Shown here one piece after another: positions 33,698 through 42,537 of a DNA stretch of 44,010 nucleotides. Source of the stretch: Alphaproteobacteria bacterium (GTDB lineage: Bacteria > Pseudomonadota > Alphaproteobacteria > Rhizobiales > Xanthobacteraceae); assembly GCA_005884765.1 (NCBI GenBank), contig VAZV01000140.1, positions 1 to 44,010 of the forward strand, in the 5' to 3' direction. The first letter of the stretch is position 1, and every line of letters starts with the position of its first letter. The translations under genes were made by a program, and so were the position numbers. The notes beneath the pieces were generated by a model. The model made no database searches and had not been told where the DNA came from. It saw only the letters and a program-made list of their open reading frames with translations.

Positions 33698-34890
33698 CCG
33701 AGACGAGGCCGGCGGCGGAAGTCTGGATTACCGGCATCGGGCTTGCCACCTCGCTCGGCGAGGGGCTGGACGCGAACTGGGACGCCCTCCAGGCGCGACG
33801 CCTCAATGTCGATGAAACGGGCTTTGCGCCCTATATCGTTCATCCCTGGGCGAAGGTCAGCCTCGACGCCCAAATCCCGAAAAAGGGCGATCAGCGCCAA
33901 ATGGAGGCGTGGCAGCGGATCGGCACCTACGCCGCGGGGCTTGCGCTGGATTCCGCAGGCGTCAAGGGCAACAAGGAAATACTGGGGCGGATGGACATGA
34001 TCGTCGCCGCCGGCGGCGGCGAGCGCGACCTCGCGGTCGACACCGGTATTCTCAGCGCGCAGGCCAAGGGCAATTCGGCGCCCGGCTTCCTCAACGAAAG
34101 GCTGATGGGCGATCTGCGCCCCACTTTATTCCTGGCGCAGCTTTCCAACCTTCTGGCCGGCAATATCGCGATCGTCCACGGCGTGTCCGGAACCTCGCGC
34201 ACCTTCATGGGCGAAGAAGTCGCGGGCGCGGACGCCGCCCGGATCGCGCTTGCGCGCATCGCAGCCGGCCAAAGCGACATCGCGCTGATCGGCGGTTCGC
34301 ACAATGGCGAGCGCAAGGACCTGCTGGTGCTCTACGAGTTCGGCGACTTCAACCTCAAGGGCAAGTTCGCACCGGTCTGGGCACGCCGGCAACATGCGGG
34401 ATTCGCGCTGGGCTCCGCCGGCGCATTTCTTGTCATCGAGTCCAAAGCGCATGCGATCGCCCGTGGCGCCAAGCCCTACGCGCGCCTCACCAAGGTGGTT
34501 GCCGACCTGGCACGCCGTAACGGCACTGGCGACGTCAAAGCGACACTGGACACACTGTGGTCGAAGCTTGGCAAGCTCGATGGCGGCGGCGCGATCATCA
34601 CCGGTGCCACCGGCGTCGAGCCGGTCACCTCGGAGGAACGCGCCTTCCTCGAGGAACATCCGGATTTTGCCGTGCGTGCCAGCGGCACCAGCTTCGGTCA
34701 CACCATGGAGACGCAGTTTCCGCTCGGCATCGGGCTCGCCGCGCTGTCGATTTCGCGCGGCGCGCTGTTTCCGCCGGGTGATTCGTCCGGCGTGGAGATT
34801 GAAATGTCGAAACCGCCGGCCCAGATAGTAGTACTTGGGGTCGGTCACTGGCGTGGCGAGGGCATGGCGCTCGTCGAGGCGATCAGGTGA
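33694..34890 (+). CDS. fabF2XL: Degenerate beta-ketoacyl-ACP synthase (chain-length-factor-like partner)
   Basis: This 398-residue thiolase-fold protein is of KAS II type, with the N-terminal VWITGIGLATSLGEGLDANW. At the site of the active-site cysteine the sequence is GVSGTSRTFMG (serine and arginine at about 168-169, no Cys). The first catalytic His region (NAHGTST in FabF) reads ITGATGVEPVT, with no His. Only the second His region, SFGHTMET (H336), remains. So it cannot condense by itself. Beside a catalytically complete FabF (34959-36236), this fits a ketosynthase/chain-length-factor heterodimer as in polyketide synthases. It corresponds by position to the fabF2XL of rhizobia. Confidence 0.88.
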   Translation: MTETRPAAEVWITGIGLATSLGEGLDANWDALQARRLNVDETGFAPYIVHPWAKVSLDAQIPKKGDQRQMEAWQRIGTYAAGLALDSAGVKGNKEILGRMDMIVAAGGGERDLAVDTGILSAQAKGNSAPGFLNERLMGDLRPTLFLAQLSNLLAGNIAIVHGVSGTSRTFMGEEVAGADAARIALARIAAGQSDIALIGGSHNGERKDLLVLYEFGDFNLKGKFAPVWARRQHAGFALGSAGAFLVIESKAHAIARGAKPYARLTKVVADLARRNGTGDVKATLDTLWSKLGKLDGGGAIITGATGVEPVTSEERAFLEEHPDFAVRASGTSFGHTMETQFPLGIGLAALSISRGALFPPGDSSGVEIEMSKPPAQIVVLGVGHWRGEGMALVEAIR

Positions 34891-34892
34891 CA

Positions 34893-34934
34893 ACAGCGTC
34901 TTGATCATAGCGTCTTGACCACAGCATCTTGGGG
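34893..34934 (+). repeat. Three 14-bp tandem repeats between the two ketosynthase genes
   Basis: ACAGCGTCTTGATC (34893-34906), ATAGCGTCTTGACC (34907-34920) and ACAGCATCTTGGGG (34921-34934) are consecutive 14-bp units with core AGCRTCTTG. They make up most of the 68-bp gap. Their function is unknown; a slippage product or a translation-coupling spacer is possible. Confidence 0.75.
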
Positions 34935-34958
34935 CGATTTGAGTGCGGGGGGGAAAAC

Positions 34959-36236
34959 ATGACAGCACCACGCGACAAGCTCGGAAGACCGATCGTCGTC
35001 GTCACCGGCATGGGCGTTGTGACCTCGCTCGGCGCTGGCAAGACCGACAATTGGGCGAAACTCACTGCCGGCGAATCCGGCATCCGCACCGTTACCCGTT
35101 TCCCGATCGATGGCTTGAGATCGACGATGGCCGGAACGGTTGATTTCGTGCCCGTCGAGCCGTTTTCGTCGACCGGGCTCACTGAACGACTTGCCGAAAT
35201 TGCCACCGAGGAGGCGCTGCAGCAGTCGGGGATCGGGCGGAAGGGCGATTTCCCCGGGCCGCTTTTTCTCGCGGTAGCGCCGGTTGAAGTCGAATGGCCG
35301 CAACGGCTGGAACTGGGCCGCGCCACCGCAAGCCAGGAACCCAGCTACGACGATCTATTGCGTATCAGCGGCGGCGGAAAGTACCTGGCCTATCATCGCC
35401 GTTTCATGTTCGGATCGGTAGCGGCCCGGCTTGCCGAGACCTTCGGCACCAAGGGCTCGCCGATTTCGCTGTCAACCGCCTGCGCCTCCGGCGCGACCGC
35501 GATCCAGCTCGGCGTTGAAGCCATCCGTCGCGGCGAAACCGACGCCGCGCTGTGCGTCGGCGCCGATGCGACGGTCAATCCGGAAGCCATGGTTCGGTTC
35601 TCCCTGCTGTCGGCCCTCTCCACCCACAACGATCCCCCGCAGGCCGCCTCAAGGCCGTTCTCGAAGAATCGCGACGGCTTCGTCATGGCGGAAGGCGCGG
35701 GCACGCTGGTGCTCGAAAGCTACGATGCGGCCGTTGCGCGCGGCGCGACGATCCTTGGCGTGCTGGCCGGCTGCGGCGAGCTCACCGATTCCTTTCATCG
35801 CACCCGATCGAGCCCCGACGGCAAACCGATCATCGGCTGCGTCAAGAAGACACTGGCCGACGCCGGCATGACGCCGGATCAGATCGACCACATCAACGCC
35901 CACGGCACCGCGACCCCGGAAAACGACAAGATGGAATATTTGGGGATCTCGGCGGTGTTCGGTGAACGCGCCAAGCAGATACCGGTGTCTTCAAACAAAT
36001 CGATGGTCGGCCACACCATCTCGGCCGCGGGCACGGTCGAGGCGGTGTTCTCGCTGCTGACGCTCGAGCATCAGCGCATTCCGCCGACCATCAATTACGA
36101 CAACCCCGATCCGGCGATCCTGTTCGACGTGGTCGGCAACAAGGCTCGCGATGCCACGGTGACCGCCGTGATGTCGAACTCGTTCGGCTTCGGCGGCCAG
36201 AATGCTTCGCTGATCCTGACGCGCGAACCGGCTTAG
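34959..36236 (+). CDS. fabF1XL: Beta-ketoacyl-ACP synthase II (FabF), catalytically complete
   Basis: This 425-residue KAS II carries the full catalytic triad: C175 in STACASGATAIQLG, H315 in INAHGTATPENDK, and H352 in SNKSMVGHTISAAG. The N-terminus PIVVVTGMGVVTSLGAGKTDNW is family-typical. A strong GGGGGGGAAA purine run precedes the ATG at 34959; a start 10 codons upstream has no such site. It follows the degenerate ketosynthase and precedes the lipid A acyltransferase by only 20 bases. Elongation of the long acyl chain bound to AcpXL is inferred from the cluster. Confidence 0.94.
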   Translation: MTAPRDKLGRPIVVVTGMGVVTSLGAGKTDNWAKLTAGESGIRTVTRFPIDGLRSTMAGTVDFVPVEPFSSTGLTERLAEIATEEALQQSGIGRKGDFPGPLFLAVAPVEVEWPQRLELGRATASQEPSYDDLLRISGGGKYLAYHRRFMFGSVAARLAETFGTKGSPISLSTACASGATAIQLGVEAIRRGETDAALCVGADATVNPEAMVRFSLLSALSTHNDPPQAASRPFSKNRDGFVMAEGAGTLVLESYDAAVARGATILGVLAGCGELTDSFHRTRSSPDGKPIIGCVKKTLADAGMTPDQIDHINAHGTATPENDKMEYLGISAVFGERAKQIPVSSNKSMVGHTISAAGTVEAVFSLLTLEHQRIPPTINYDNPDPAILFDVVGNKARDATVTAVMSNSFGFGGQNASLILTREPA

Positions 36237-36256
36237 CCGGCGTAAGCTTCTTCACG

Positions 36257-37189
36257 ATGCATCCGCTGCTCGCCCGAACGAAAGCCCGTGTGCGCGATGC
36301 GGCCAAACCGCTCGGCGAAGCCGCGGTCGGCGGCCTGACCATCGGCGTGCTGCGCGCCACCCGCTATTTCGATCCGATCAAGACCGCCGACATGTTCGGC
36401 CGCATCACCCGCCGGATCGGGCCGGCGCTGCGCGAGCAGAAGATCGGCCGCGCCAATCTGACCGCGGCTTTCCCGGAAAAATCGCCTGAAGAGATCGAAA
36501 CCATTCTCGCCGGCGTCTGGGACAATCTCGGCCGCGTCGGCGCCGAGTTCGCCCATCTCGATCACATCTGGGAACACGATCCGGCATCCCCTGAGGAGAG
36601 CCGCATTGAGATCCCGCCGCGCACCCATGAGCTGTTCGCGCAGCTTCGGCTTGACGGCAAGCCGGCGCTGATTTTTGCGGCCCATCTCGGCAATTGGGAA
36701 TTGCCGGCACTCGCCGCCGTCGCGCATGGGCTCGATGCCGCGATCCTGTATCGCCGGCCCAACATTGCCTCTGCCGATCGGATCATCCAGCAGATCCGCC
36801 AGGTGAAGATGGGGACCCTGATTCCGGCCGGCCGCGGTGCGCCGCTGCGGCTCGCCGAGGCGCTGCAGAACGGTCAGCACGTCGCGATGCTGGTCGACCA
36901 GTACTGGACCGGCGGTGTCGAGGTCACCTTCTTCGGCCGCAAGACCCGCGCCAATCCCACGCTGGCGCGGCTGTTGCGGCAGGTCGAGTGCCCTGTTCAC
37001 GGCGTGCGCATCATCCGCCTGCCCGGTCACCGCTTTCGCGCCGAATTGTCCGACGAGGTCCCGCCGGTGCGCGACGCCTCCGGTCAGATCGACATCCAGG
37101 GCACCATGCAGGCCGTGACCTCGGTGGTCGAGGGCTGGATTCGTGAATATCCGGACCAATGGCTGTGGCTGCACCGCCGCTGGCGGTAG
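36257..37189 (+). CDS. lpxXL: Lipid A late acyltransferase LpxXL (LpxL/HtrB family)
   Basis: This 310-residue inner-membrane-associated acyltransferase of the HtrB/LpxL family has the catalytic H143xxxxE148 motif in AAHLGNWELPAL. Later family segments are GAPLRLAEALQNGQHVAMLVDQYWTGGVEVTFFGRKTRANPTLARL and the C-terminal VEGWIREYPDQWLWLHRRWR. Its position at the end of acpXL-fabZ-fabF2-fabF1 identifies it as LpxXL, which attaches the very-long-chain hydroxy-fatty acid to lipid A. No signal anchor is strongly predicted. In Rhizobium and Sinorhizobium an alcohol-dehydrogenase gene separates fabF1XL and lpxXL; here the gap is 20 bases and nothing is missing in frame. Confidence 0.92.
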   Translation: MHPLLARTKARVRDAAKPLGEAAVGGLTIGVLRATRYFDPIKTADMFGRITRRIGPALREQKIGRANLTAAFPEKSPEEIETILAGVWDNLGRVGAEFAHLDHIWEHDPASPEESRIEIPPRTHELFAQLRLDGKPALIFAAHLGNWELPALAAVAHGLDAAILYRRPNIASADRIIQQIRQVKMGTLIPAGRGAPLRLAEALQNGQHVAMLVDQYWTGGVEVTFFGRKTRANPTLARLLRQVECPVHGVRIIRLPGHRFRAELSDEVPPVRDASGQIDIQGTMQAVTSVVEGWIREYPDQWLWLHRRWR

Positions 37190-37191
37190 TT

Positions 37192-37539
37192 TCAGAGTGG
37201 CCGCATTCGAACCCGGCCAGGCTCGATCACCGAGAAGTGGCCAGCCCAATCGTCCCGTCCCAGTATTAGCTGGGCAAGCAGGCCGATGTTTTCGGGCGTC
37301 GGCATAGGTAGGCGCAGCAGGACAACACCGGACGTGGCTGGCAGCGCCGATGCCTTGGCCAGTTCTCCGAAGTCCTTATCGAAAGTGAGCAGCACCCGCC
37401 TCTCGCGAGCAGCCCGCGCCAATACTTCGAAATCGCTGGTGCCGGGCGCGGCTGTGCCGATCCAGACGACATCACAGCCGGCGGCGCTAAGAGCCGCGAC
37501 GGCTGCCCCCGGAAAATTCTCGTCGGCGAGAAAGCGCAT
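37192..37539 (-). CDS. DUF5615 family PIN-like toxin candidate
   Basis: This 115-residue protein starts at the ATG at 37539 (the frame opens farther up to 37572). Features are MRFLADENFPGAAVAAL with the first acidic pair D-E, FDKDFGEL with the second aspartates, and a compact alpha/beta fold; DEN...DKDF is typical of DUF5615, a PIN-like domain family. It lies directly after a DUF433 gene (1-base gap), an arrangement known as a type II toxin-antitoxin-like module. Its activity, probably ribonuclease, is not shown. Its stop lies 2 bases from the lpxXL stop, so the genes converge. Confidence 0.85.
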   Translation of the reverse strand: MRFLADENFPGAAVAALSAAGCDVVWIGTAAPGTSDFEVLARAARERRVLLTFDKDFGELAKASALPATSGVVLLRLPMPTPENIGLLAQLILGRDDWAGHFSVIEPGRVRMRPL

Positions 37540-37540
37540 T

Positions 37541-37771
37541 TCAAGCTGCGCTCGGATACACCTTCTCGGCACTCACCGTATCGCGCGCATAGGCAAGGCA
37601 CGCGAGGACGTCGTCATGCGTAATGTTTGGGTAGTTGGCCAGGATATCAGCTTCGCTCCATCCCTCGGCCAATAGCCCGATCACGAACTCGACCGATAGC
37701 CTGGTCCCACGAATCACCGGCTTACCAGCGAGCACATCGGGCGCTAGCGAAATGCGAGGGTGCTCAGTCAT
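37541..37771 (-). CDS. DUF433 family antitoxin candidate
   Basis: This 76-residue protein from the ATG at 37771 (GGAG nine bases upstream) has the DUF433 pattern ISLAPDVLAGKPVIRGTRLSVEFVIGLLAEGWSEADILANYPNITHDDVLACLAYA. The core GKPVIRGTRLSVEFVI is diagnostic. DUF433 proteins usually pair with DUF5615 and are the DNA-binding, antitoxin-like partner. The inverted repeat at 37823-37838 upstream could be its operator. Confidence 0.88.
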   Translation of the reverse strand: MTEHPRISLAPDVLAGKPVIRGTRLSVEFVIGLLAEGWSEADILANYPNITHDDVLACLAYARDTVSAEKVYPSAA

Positions 37772-37822
37772 CGATCGACACTCCATTATCCGATCCGACA
37801 ATACTCAAATCGGGCGTAAGGC

Positions 37823-37838
37823 GCGATTCCAAAATCGC
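37823..37838. promoter_or_regulatory. Hairpin GCGATT-CCAA-AATCGC followed by a T-run; operator or terminator
   Basis: A perfect 6-bp inverted repeat is followed on the plus strand by TATTTTTT (37839-37846), the form of a weak rho-independent terminator. No plus-strand gene ends nearby. It lies 52-67 bases upstream of the DUF433 start, where it could also be an operator for the TA-like pair. The choice is open. Confidence 0.35.
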
Positions 37839-37920
37839 TATTTTTTCCTTAACTGCACGATCAAGGGACGCGGTCTGCTCATATTGGGGGCCTCGGGGGA
37901 GGAGCGGATAGATCGCTGCA

Positions 37921-39024
37921 TCACCGCCCCGTTTTCACCCTGGTCCAGAGCCGGTTGATGATGCGCTGCGTGGGTGGATCGCGGGCGGTGATCACGAACA
38001 GCTTCTTGAGCGTCGCATCGTCGGGATAGATGTTCTTGTCGTTGAGGATCCTGGGATCGACCAGCTTCTGGCTCGCCAGGTTGCCGTTGGCGTAGGACAG
38101 GAAGTCGGAATTCTTGGCGGCGACGTCGGGCCGGTAGAGATAGTTGATCAGCTCGTGAGCCTCCGCGACATGCTGGGCGTCGGCAGGGATCGCGAGATTG
38201 TCGAAGAACATCTGCGCGCCCTCTTTCGGGATCGCATAGCCGATCTCGACGTCGCTTTTGGCCTCCGCGGCGCGGCTGCGCGCCTGCATGATGTCGCCGG
38301 ACCAGCCCACTACGAGGCAGATCTCGCCGGTCGCCAGCGCGCTCAGATATTCCGATGAATGAAACTTGCGCACATAAGGCCTGATCTTCAACACGAGATC
38401 GGCGGCCTGCTCGAGGTCCGCCTGCCTGGTCGAATTGGGATCGAGCCCGAGATAGCTCAGCGCGGCCGGGAAAATATCGTCGGCGGAATCCAGCATGTGG
38501 ACGCCGCAATCCCTGAACTTGGCAAGATTCTCCGGCTTGAAGACGATGTCCCAACTATCGATCCTGGCGTCGGCGCCGAGGATTTTCTGCACCGCCTTGA
38601 CGTTGTAGCCGATGCCGGTCGTGCCCCACATGTAGTTGGCGCCGTATTGGTTGCCTGGGTCATAGATAGCGAGCTGTTTCGTCACGAACGGCCAAGCATT
38701 GGCGAGATTGGGCAGTTTCGACTTGTCGAGCTTCTGGAACACATTGGCCTTGATCTGGCGCTGCAGGAAATAGGCGGTCGGAACGACGAGGTCATAGCCC
38801 GATTTTCCCGCCAGCAAACGCGTCTCCAGCGTCTCGTTGGCGTCGAAAGTGTCGTAGACGACCTTGATCCCGGTTTGCTTGGTGAACTCCTCGAGCACCC
38901 CCGGCGCCATATAGTTCGACCAGTTATAGAAGTTGACAATCCGCTCATCAGCCCGCGCCGGCGGCACCACCACACTCAGCAGCACGGCAACCGCGAAAAG
39001 GAATCGTATTTTCTTGCAGCTCAT
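37921..39024 (-). CDS. Polyamine-type periplasmic binding protein (PotF/PotD family), orphan
   Basis: This 367-residue binding protein, taken from the ATG at 39024, has a signal peptide (IRFLFAVAVLLSVVVPPARA) and mature start DERIVNFYNWSNYMAPGVLEEFTKQTGIKVVYDTFDANE, which matches PotF/SpuD. Ligand-site pieces include GLDPNSTRQADLEQA and FFDNLAIPADAQH. It overlaps the aminotransferase gene by 4 bases (ATGA) and no ABC permease or ATPase is near. So it may serve a transporter encoded elsewhere or act as a polyamine sensor. The frame is open farther upstream through the aminotransferase region but that is not the gene start. Confidence 0.9.
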   Translation of the reverse strand: MSCKKIRFLFAVAVLLSVVVPPARADERIVNFYNWSNYMAPGVLEEFTKQTGIKVVYDTFDANETLETRLLAGKSGYDLVVPTAYFLQRQIKANVFQKLDKSKLPNLANAWPFVTKQLAIYDPGNQYGANYMWGTTGIGYNVKAVQKILGADARIDSWDIVFKPENLAKFRDCGVHMLDSADDIFPAALSYLGLDPNSTRQADLEQAADLVLKIRPYVRKFHSSEYLSALATGEICLVVGWSGDIMQARSRAAEAKSDVEIGYAIPKEGAQMFFDNLAIPADAQHVAEAHELINYLYRPDVAAKNSDFLSYANGNLASQKLVDPRILNDKNIYPDDATLKKLFVITARDPPTQRIINRLWTRVKTGR

Positions 39025-40184
39025 CGGCGGTGCACCGCATCGGACAAACGCTCGAGTGCGGTGTCCAGTGTCGAATCTTTCTTGGCGAAGCAAAAACGCA
39101 CCACCGAGGTAACGGCGGCCTTCTCGTAAAAAGCCGATACCGGGATCGCCGCCACCTTGTACTCGGTCACGATGCGCTTGCAGAACGCCTCGTCGGTCTC
39201 GTTGAGGCAAAGCGGCGACAGGTCGACCGTAAGGAAATAAGTGCCTTGGGAGCGAAGAACCGGAAAACCGATGCTCTCCAGTCCGGCCGTCAGACGATCG
39301 CGACTGCGGGCCAAACCCGTGCGCATTTTGTAAAAATAATCCGCTGGCTTGCCGAGCCCGTAGGCGACCGCCACCTGCAGATTGGGCGCGGTGGTGAAAG
39401 TGAGGAACTGGTGCACCTTGGCCGTGACCCGCAGCAGCGGCGGCGCGGCGCAAACGAAGCCGATTTTCCAGCCTGTCAGCGAAAAGATCTTGCCCGCAGA
39501 TCCGACCTTGATGGTGCGCTCGCGCATTCCCGGGATGGTAATCAAGGGAATATGTTCACGGCCGTCGAAGATCACATGTTCCCAAACTTCGTCGCAAATC
39601 GCTATGGTGTCGAACTCCTGACAGAACCGCGCCAGCAGTTCGAGGTCCTCGCGCGGATAGACAACCGCGGCGGGATTGAGGGGGTTATTAAAAAGAACGG
39701 CTTTGGTTTTCGCTGTGAAAACGTCTCGTAGCGCCTCCTCGGTCAGTCGCCAATGCGGCGGTTCGAGGCGCACCAGACGCGGTATCCCTCCCGCCTGGCG
39801 AATGATCGGGAGATAGGAATCGTAGACCGGCTGGAAAACCACCACCTCGTCGGCGGGTTCGACGACCGCGAGGATCGCGCTCGTTAGCGCCTCGGTCCCG
39901 CCTGAGGTCACCATCACCTCAGTCATTGGATCGAGGACAAGGCCGTGCCAGCGGCCGTAGTGTTCCGATATCGCCTGCCGCAATTCCGAAATGCCCATCA
40001 TCGACGGGTATTGGTTGTAGCCGTCCATCACGGCATCGGCCGCCGCCCGTCGAATGTCCTCCGGACCGGGATCGTCCGGGAAGCCCTGGCCTAGATTGAT
40101 GGCGTTGTTGTCGCGCGCGAGCTGCGACATGGCCTCGAAAACCGTGATCGGAAGATCGGCAAACACCTTGTTCATGGAAGTCAT
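39021..40184 (-). CDS. Class I/II PLP-dependent aminotransferase
   Basis: This is an enzyme of about 387 residues from the ATG at 40184 (the frame is open to 40268). Fold type I features include NAINLGQGFPDDPGPEDI at the N-terminus, NNPLNPAAVVYPREDLELLARFCQE, and the pyridoxal phosphate lysine in IKVGSAGKIFSLTGWKIG. The Arg for the carboxylate is in the C-terminal part (SVVRFCFAKKDSTL). It lies 7 bases after the rhodanese stop and overlaps the binding-protein gene by 4 bases. The substrate cannot be read from the sequence; methionine/glutamine/kynurenine-type aminotransferases share this pattern. Confidence 0.93.
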   Translation of the reverse strand: MTSMNKVFADLPITVFEAMSQLARDNNAINLGQGFPDDPGPEDIRRAAADAVMDGYNQYPSMMGISELRQAISEHYGRWHGLVLDPMTEVMVTSGGTEALTSAILAVVEPADEVVVFQPVYDSYLPIIRQAGGIPRLVRLEPPHWRLTEEALRDVFTAKTKAVLFNNPLNPAAVVYPREDLELLARFCQEFDTIAICDEVWEHVIFDGREHIPLITIPGMRERTIKVGSAGKIFSLTGWKIGFVCAAPPLLRVTAKVHQFLTFTTAPNLQVAVAYGLGKPADYFYKMRTGLARSRDRLTAGLESIGFPVLRSQGTYFLTVDLSPLCLNETDEAFCKRIVTEYKVAAIPVSAFYEKAAVTSVVRFCFAKKDSTLDTALERLSDAVHRR

Positions 40185-40191
40185 AGGCCGG

Positions 40192-40515
40192 TCAGCCGCC
40201 GGTCTTCGTCGGCAATCCGGCAGCCTTCCAGGCCAGCATTCCCCCCGCAAGATGATTGTCATAGGCAAAGCCGGCGGCCTGCGCGGCCAGCGATGCCGTC
40301 ACGGATCTCTTGCCCGACCGACACGCGAAGACCACGTGCTTGCCCTTTGGATCGGGAATGCCGTGTGGGTCAAAGGCCGACAGCGGAACCACGACAGCGC
40401 TGGGATAGGCTTCCACAGCAATTTCGTTCAGCTCGCGGACGTCAACCAATAGGTAGCGTCCCTCGGCCATGCCCTTCGAAACCTCTTCCGGCGTCAAATC
40501 GTGAACGTCCGCCAC
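40192..40515 (-). CDS. Rhodanese-like single-domain protein
   Basis: This is a single rhodanese domain of about 107 residues from the GTG at 40515, which has GGAGG five bases upstream; a TTG at 40578 is less likely. The active-site loop is C-R-S-G-K-R-S in VVFACRSGKRSVTAS, a sulfurtransferase signature with the catalytic cysteine. The start VADVHDLTPEEVSKGMAEGRYLLVDVRE is family-typical. It is the first gene of an operon with the aminotransferase and the polyamine-type binding protein. The acceptor and role are unknown. Confidence 0.9.
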   Translation of the reverse strand: MADVHDLTPEEVSKGMAEGRYLLVDVRELNEIAVEAYPSAVVVPLSAFDPHGIPDPKGKHVVFACRSGKRSVTASLAAQAAGFAYDNHLAGGMLAWKAAGLPTKTGG

Positions 40516-40608
40516 CAATTCCTCCAGCAACTGCCCGCCGTAAACCGCCAACCTCGCCCCTCGCGACGTGAAAATCAAGCACGGACGGCAGTTTGATGGG
40601 ACCCGAAA

Positions 40609-42534
40609 TCAGACGGTAACCTGCGTTCCGACTTCGACAACCCTTCCGCTCGGAATCTGGAAATAGTCGGTGGCGTCGTTGGCGGTGCGGCTCAGCGCGA
40701 TGAATAAATGATCCTGCCAACGCGGCATACCCGAATGCGCAGCCGGCTTCAGCGCGCGCCGTGACAGGAAGAACGACGTGGACATGATATCGAACTGCCA
40801 GCCCAGCTTGCGCGCGATCGCTAATGCTTTCGGCACATTCGGCGATTCCATGAACCCGAACCGCAGCGTGACTTTGGAGAACGTGGCGCTGATCTGTTCG
40901 AGCTTGACCCGCTCCGACAAGTCAACCCGCGGCGTCGGCGCGATTTCGATGGTCAGGATGACATTTTTCTCGTGCAGCACCTTGTAGTGTTTCAGGCTAT
41001 GCATGAGTGCGGTTGGGGCACTGGTTGGATCGCTGGTCAGGAATACGGCGGTGCCGGGAACCCGCTGAGGCGGTCGCTTTTCCAGCATCGCCACCAGATC
41101 GGCAAGCGGAAACTCCAGCTTGCGCGATTTCTCGAACAAAAGCCGGCTGCCGCGACGCCAGGTGTACATCAGCAGCATCACCACGCCGCCAAGCGCCAGC
41201 GGCACCCAGCCGCCCTCGAACACCTTCAGAAGGTTTGCCGCAAGGAAAATCAAGTCAATGAACAGAAATGGCGCAATCAGCGCAGCGGCCGCGAACGGTG
41301 ACCATCTCCAGACTCGCCAGATCACGAAAACGCCCATCATGGCGGTGACCACCATCGTCCCGGTGACCGCGATGCCGTAGGCCGATGCCAGTGCACTCGA
41401 TAAACGGAACAGAACAATGAGCAAGACCACGCCGATCGACAGCAGCATGTTGATCCGGGGGATGTAGATTTGGCCAGAATGGGATTCAGAGGTGTGCCTG
41501 ATTTCAAACCGCGGCATCAGCCCCAGTTGAATGGCTTGGCGAGTCAAAGAATACGCGCCGGTAATCACCGCCTGGCTTGCGATCACGGCGGCCATGACGG
41601 CAAGTACAACCATCGGAAACAACGCCCAATTCGGAAACATCAGGAAGAATGGATTTTCGAGCGTCTTGGGATTTTCCAAAACGAGCGCGCCCTGTCCCAG
41701 ATAGTTCACCGCCAGCGACGGCAGCACGATCAAAAGCCACGCGGTCTGAATTGGCCGTTTTCCAAAGTGCCCGAGGTCGGCATAAAGCGCCTCAGCTCCC
41801 GTAACAGCAAGAAACACCGCGCCGAGCGTGACGAAGCCGATAATGCCGTGATGCAGAATGAACGAGACGGCATACAGCGGATTCAGCGCCAGCACGACTT
41901 CGGGATGCTGCACGATCGGCGAAATCGCGGCGATCGCGATCACGGCGAACCACACGCACATGATCGGACCGAAGAAAGTCGCGACGCGAGCCGTGCCTCG
42001 CGACTGCACCGCAAACAGCGCGAGTAGTATTACTACCGTCAAAGCCACCACGTACGGTTCAAACGCGGCGGTGACTATTGTCATTCCTTCGATTGCCGAA
42101 AGCACGGATACTGCCGGCGTGATCACCGCGTCGCCATAAAAAAGAGCACCACCAACAATTCCGAGAAGAACTATCTTGCCGGCATCCGAACCAGCCGCAC
42201 GCTGCGCCAAGGCCATCAGCGCCAGTGTTCCGCCCTCGCCGTTGTTATCCGCACGAAGCAGGATCAGCACATATTTAAGCGTGACCACGATGATCAGTGC
42301 CCACAGGACCAGCGATAGGACGCCGAGTACCGCCTGTGAAGTAACAGTGCCTGGGGACCCCCCGGCTGCCATGACTGCTTCGCGGAACGCGTACAGCGGG
42401 CTGGTGCCGATGTCGCCATAGACGACACCGATGCTGCCCAGCAGCAGCGCCTTGAAACCAGCGGTTGAATGGGCGTGGGCATGAAAATCGCCCACAGCCG
42501 TTTCCGGCGCGGGAACTACGACATCGCTGGTCAT
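40609..42534 (-). CDS. kup: KUP-family potassium uptake protein (first copy)
   Basis: This potassium-proton symporter of about 641 residues has 12 membrane helices and a C-terminal cytosolic domain. Visible features are [24 protein letters not shown] (the GDIGTSPLY motif), then [25 protein letters not shown], and the C-terminal [30 protein letters not shown]. The ATG at 42534 is preferred; an in-frame GTG at 42561 would add nine residues. The C-terminal domain is close to that of the second copy (43189-44010). Its 5' end is joined to the tandem duplication described separately. Confidence 0.94.
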   Translation of the reverse strand: MTSDVVVPAPETAVGDFHAHAHSTAGFKALLLGSIGVVYGDIGTSPLYAFREAVMAAGGSPGTVTSQAVLGVLSLVLWALIIVVTLKYVLILLRADNNGEGGTLALMALAQRAAGSDAGKIVLLGIVGGALFYGDAVITPAVSVLSAIEGMTIVTAAFEPYVVALTVVILLALFAVQSRGTARVATFFGPIMCVWFAVIAIAAISPIVQHPEVVLALNPLYAVSFILHHGIIGFVTLGAVFLAVTGAEALYADLGHFGKRPIQTAWLLIVLPSLAVNYLGQGALVLENPKTLENPFFLMFPNWALFPMVVLAVMAAVIASQAVITGAYSLTRQAIQLGLMPRFEIRHTSESHSGQIYIPRINMLLSIGVVLLIVLFRLSSALASAYGIAVTGTMVVTAMMGVFVIWRVWRWSPFAAAALIAPFLFIDLIFLAANLLKVFEGGWVPLALGGVVMLLMYTWRRGSRLLFEKSRKLEFPLADLVAMLEKRPPQRVPGTAVFLTSDPTSAPTALMHSLKHYKVLHEKNVILTIEIAPTPRVDLSERVKLEQISATFSKVTLRFGFMESPNVPKALAIARKLGWQFDIMSTSFFLSRRALKPAAHSGMPRWQDHLFIALSRTANDATDYFQIPSGRVVEVGTQVTV

Positions 42535-42537
42535 TGG

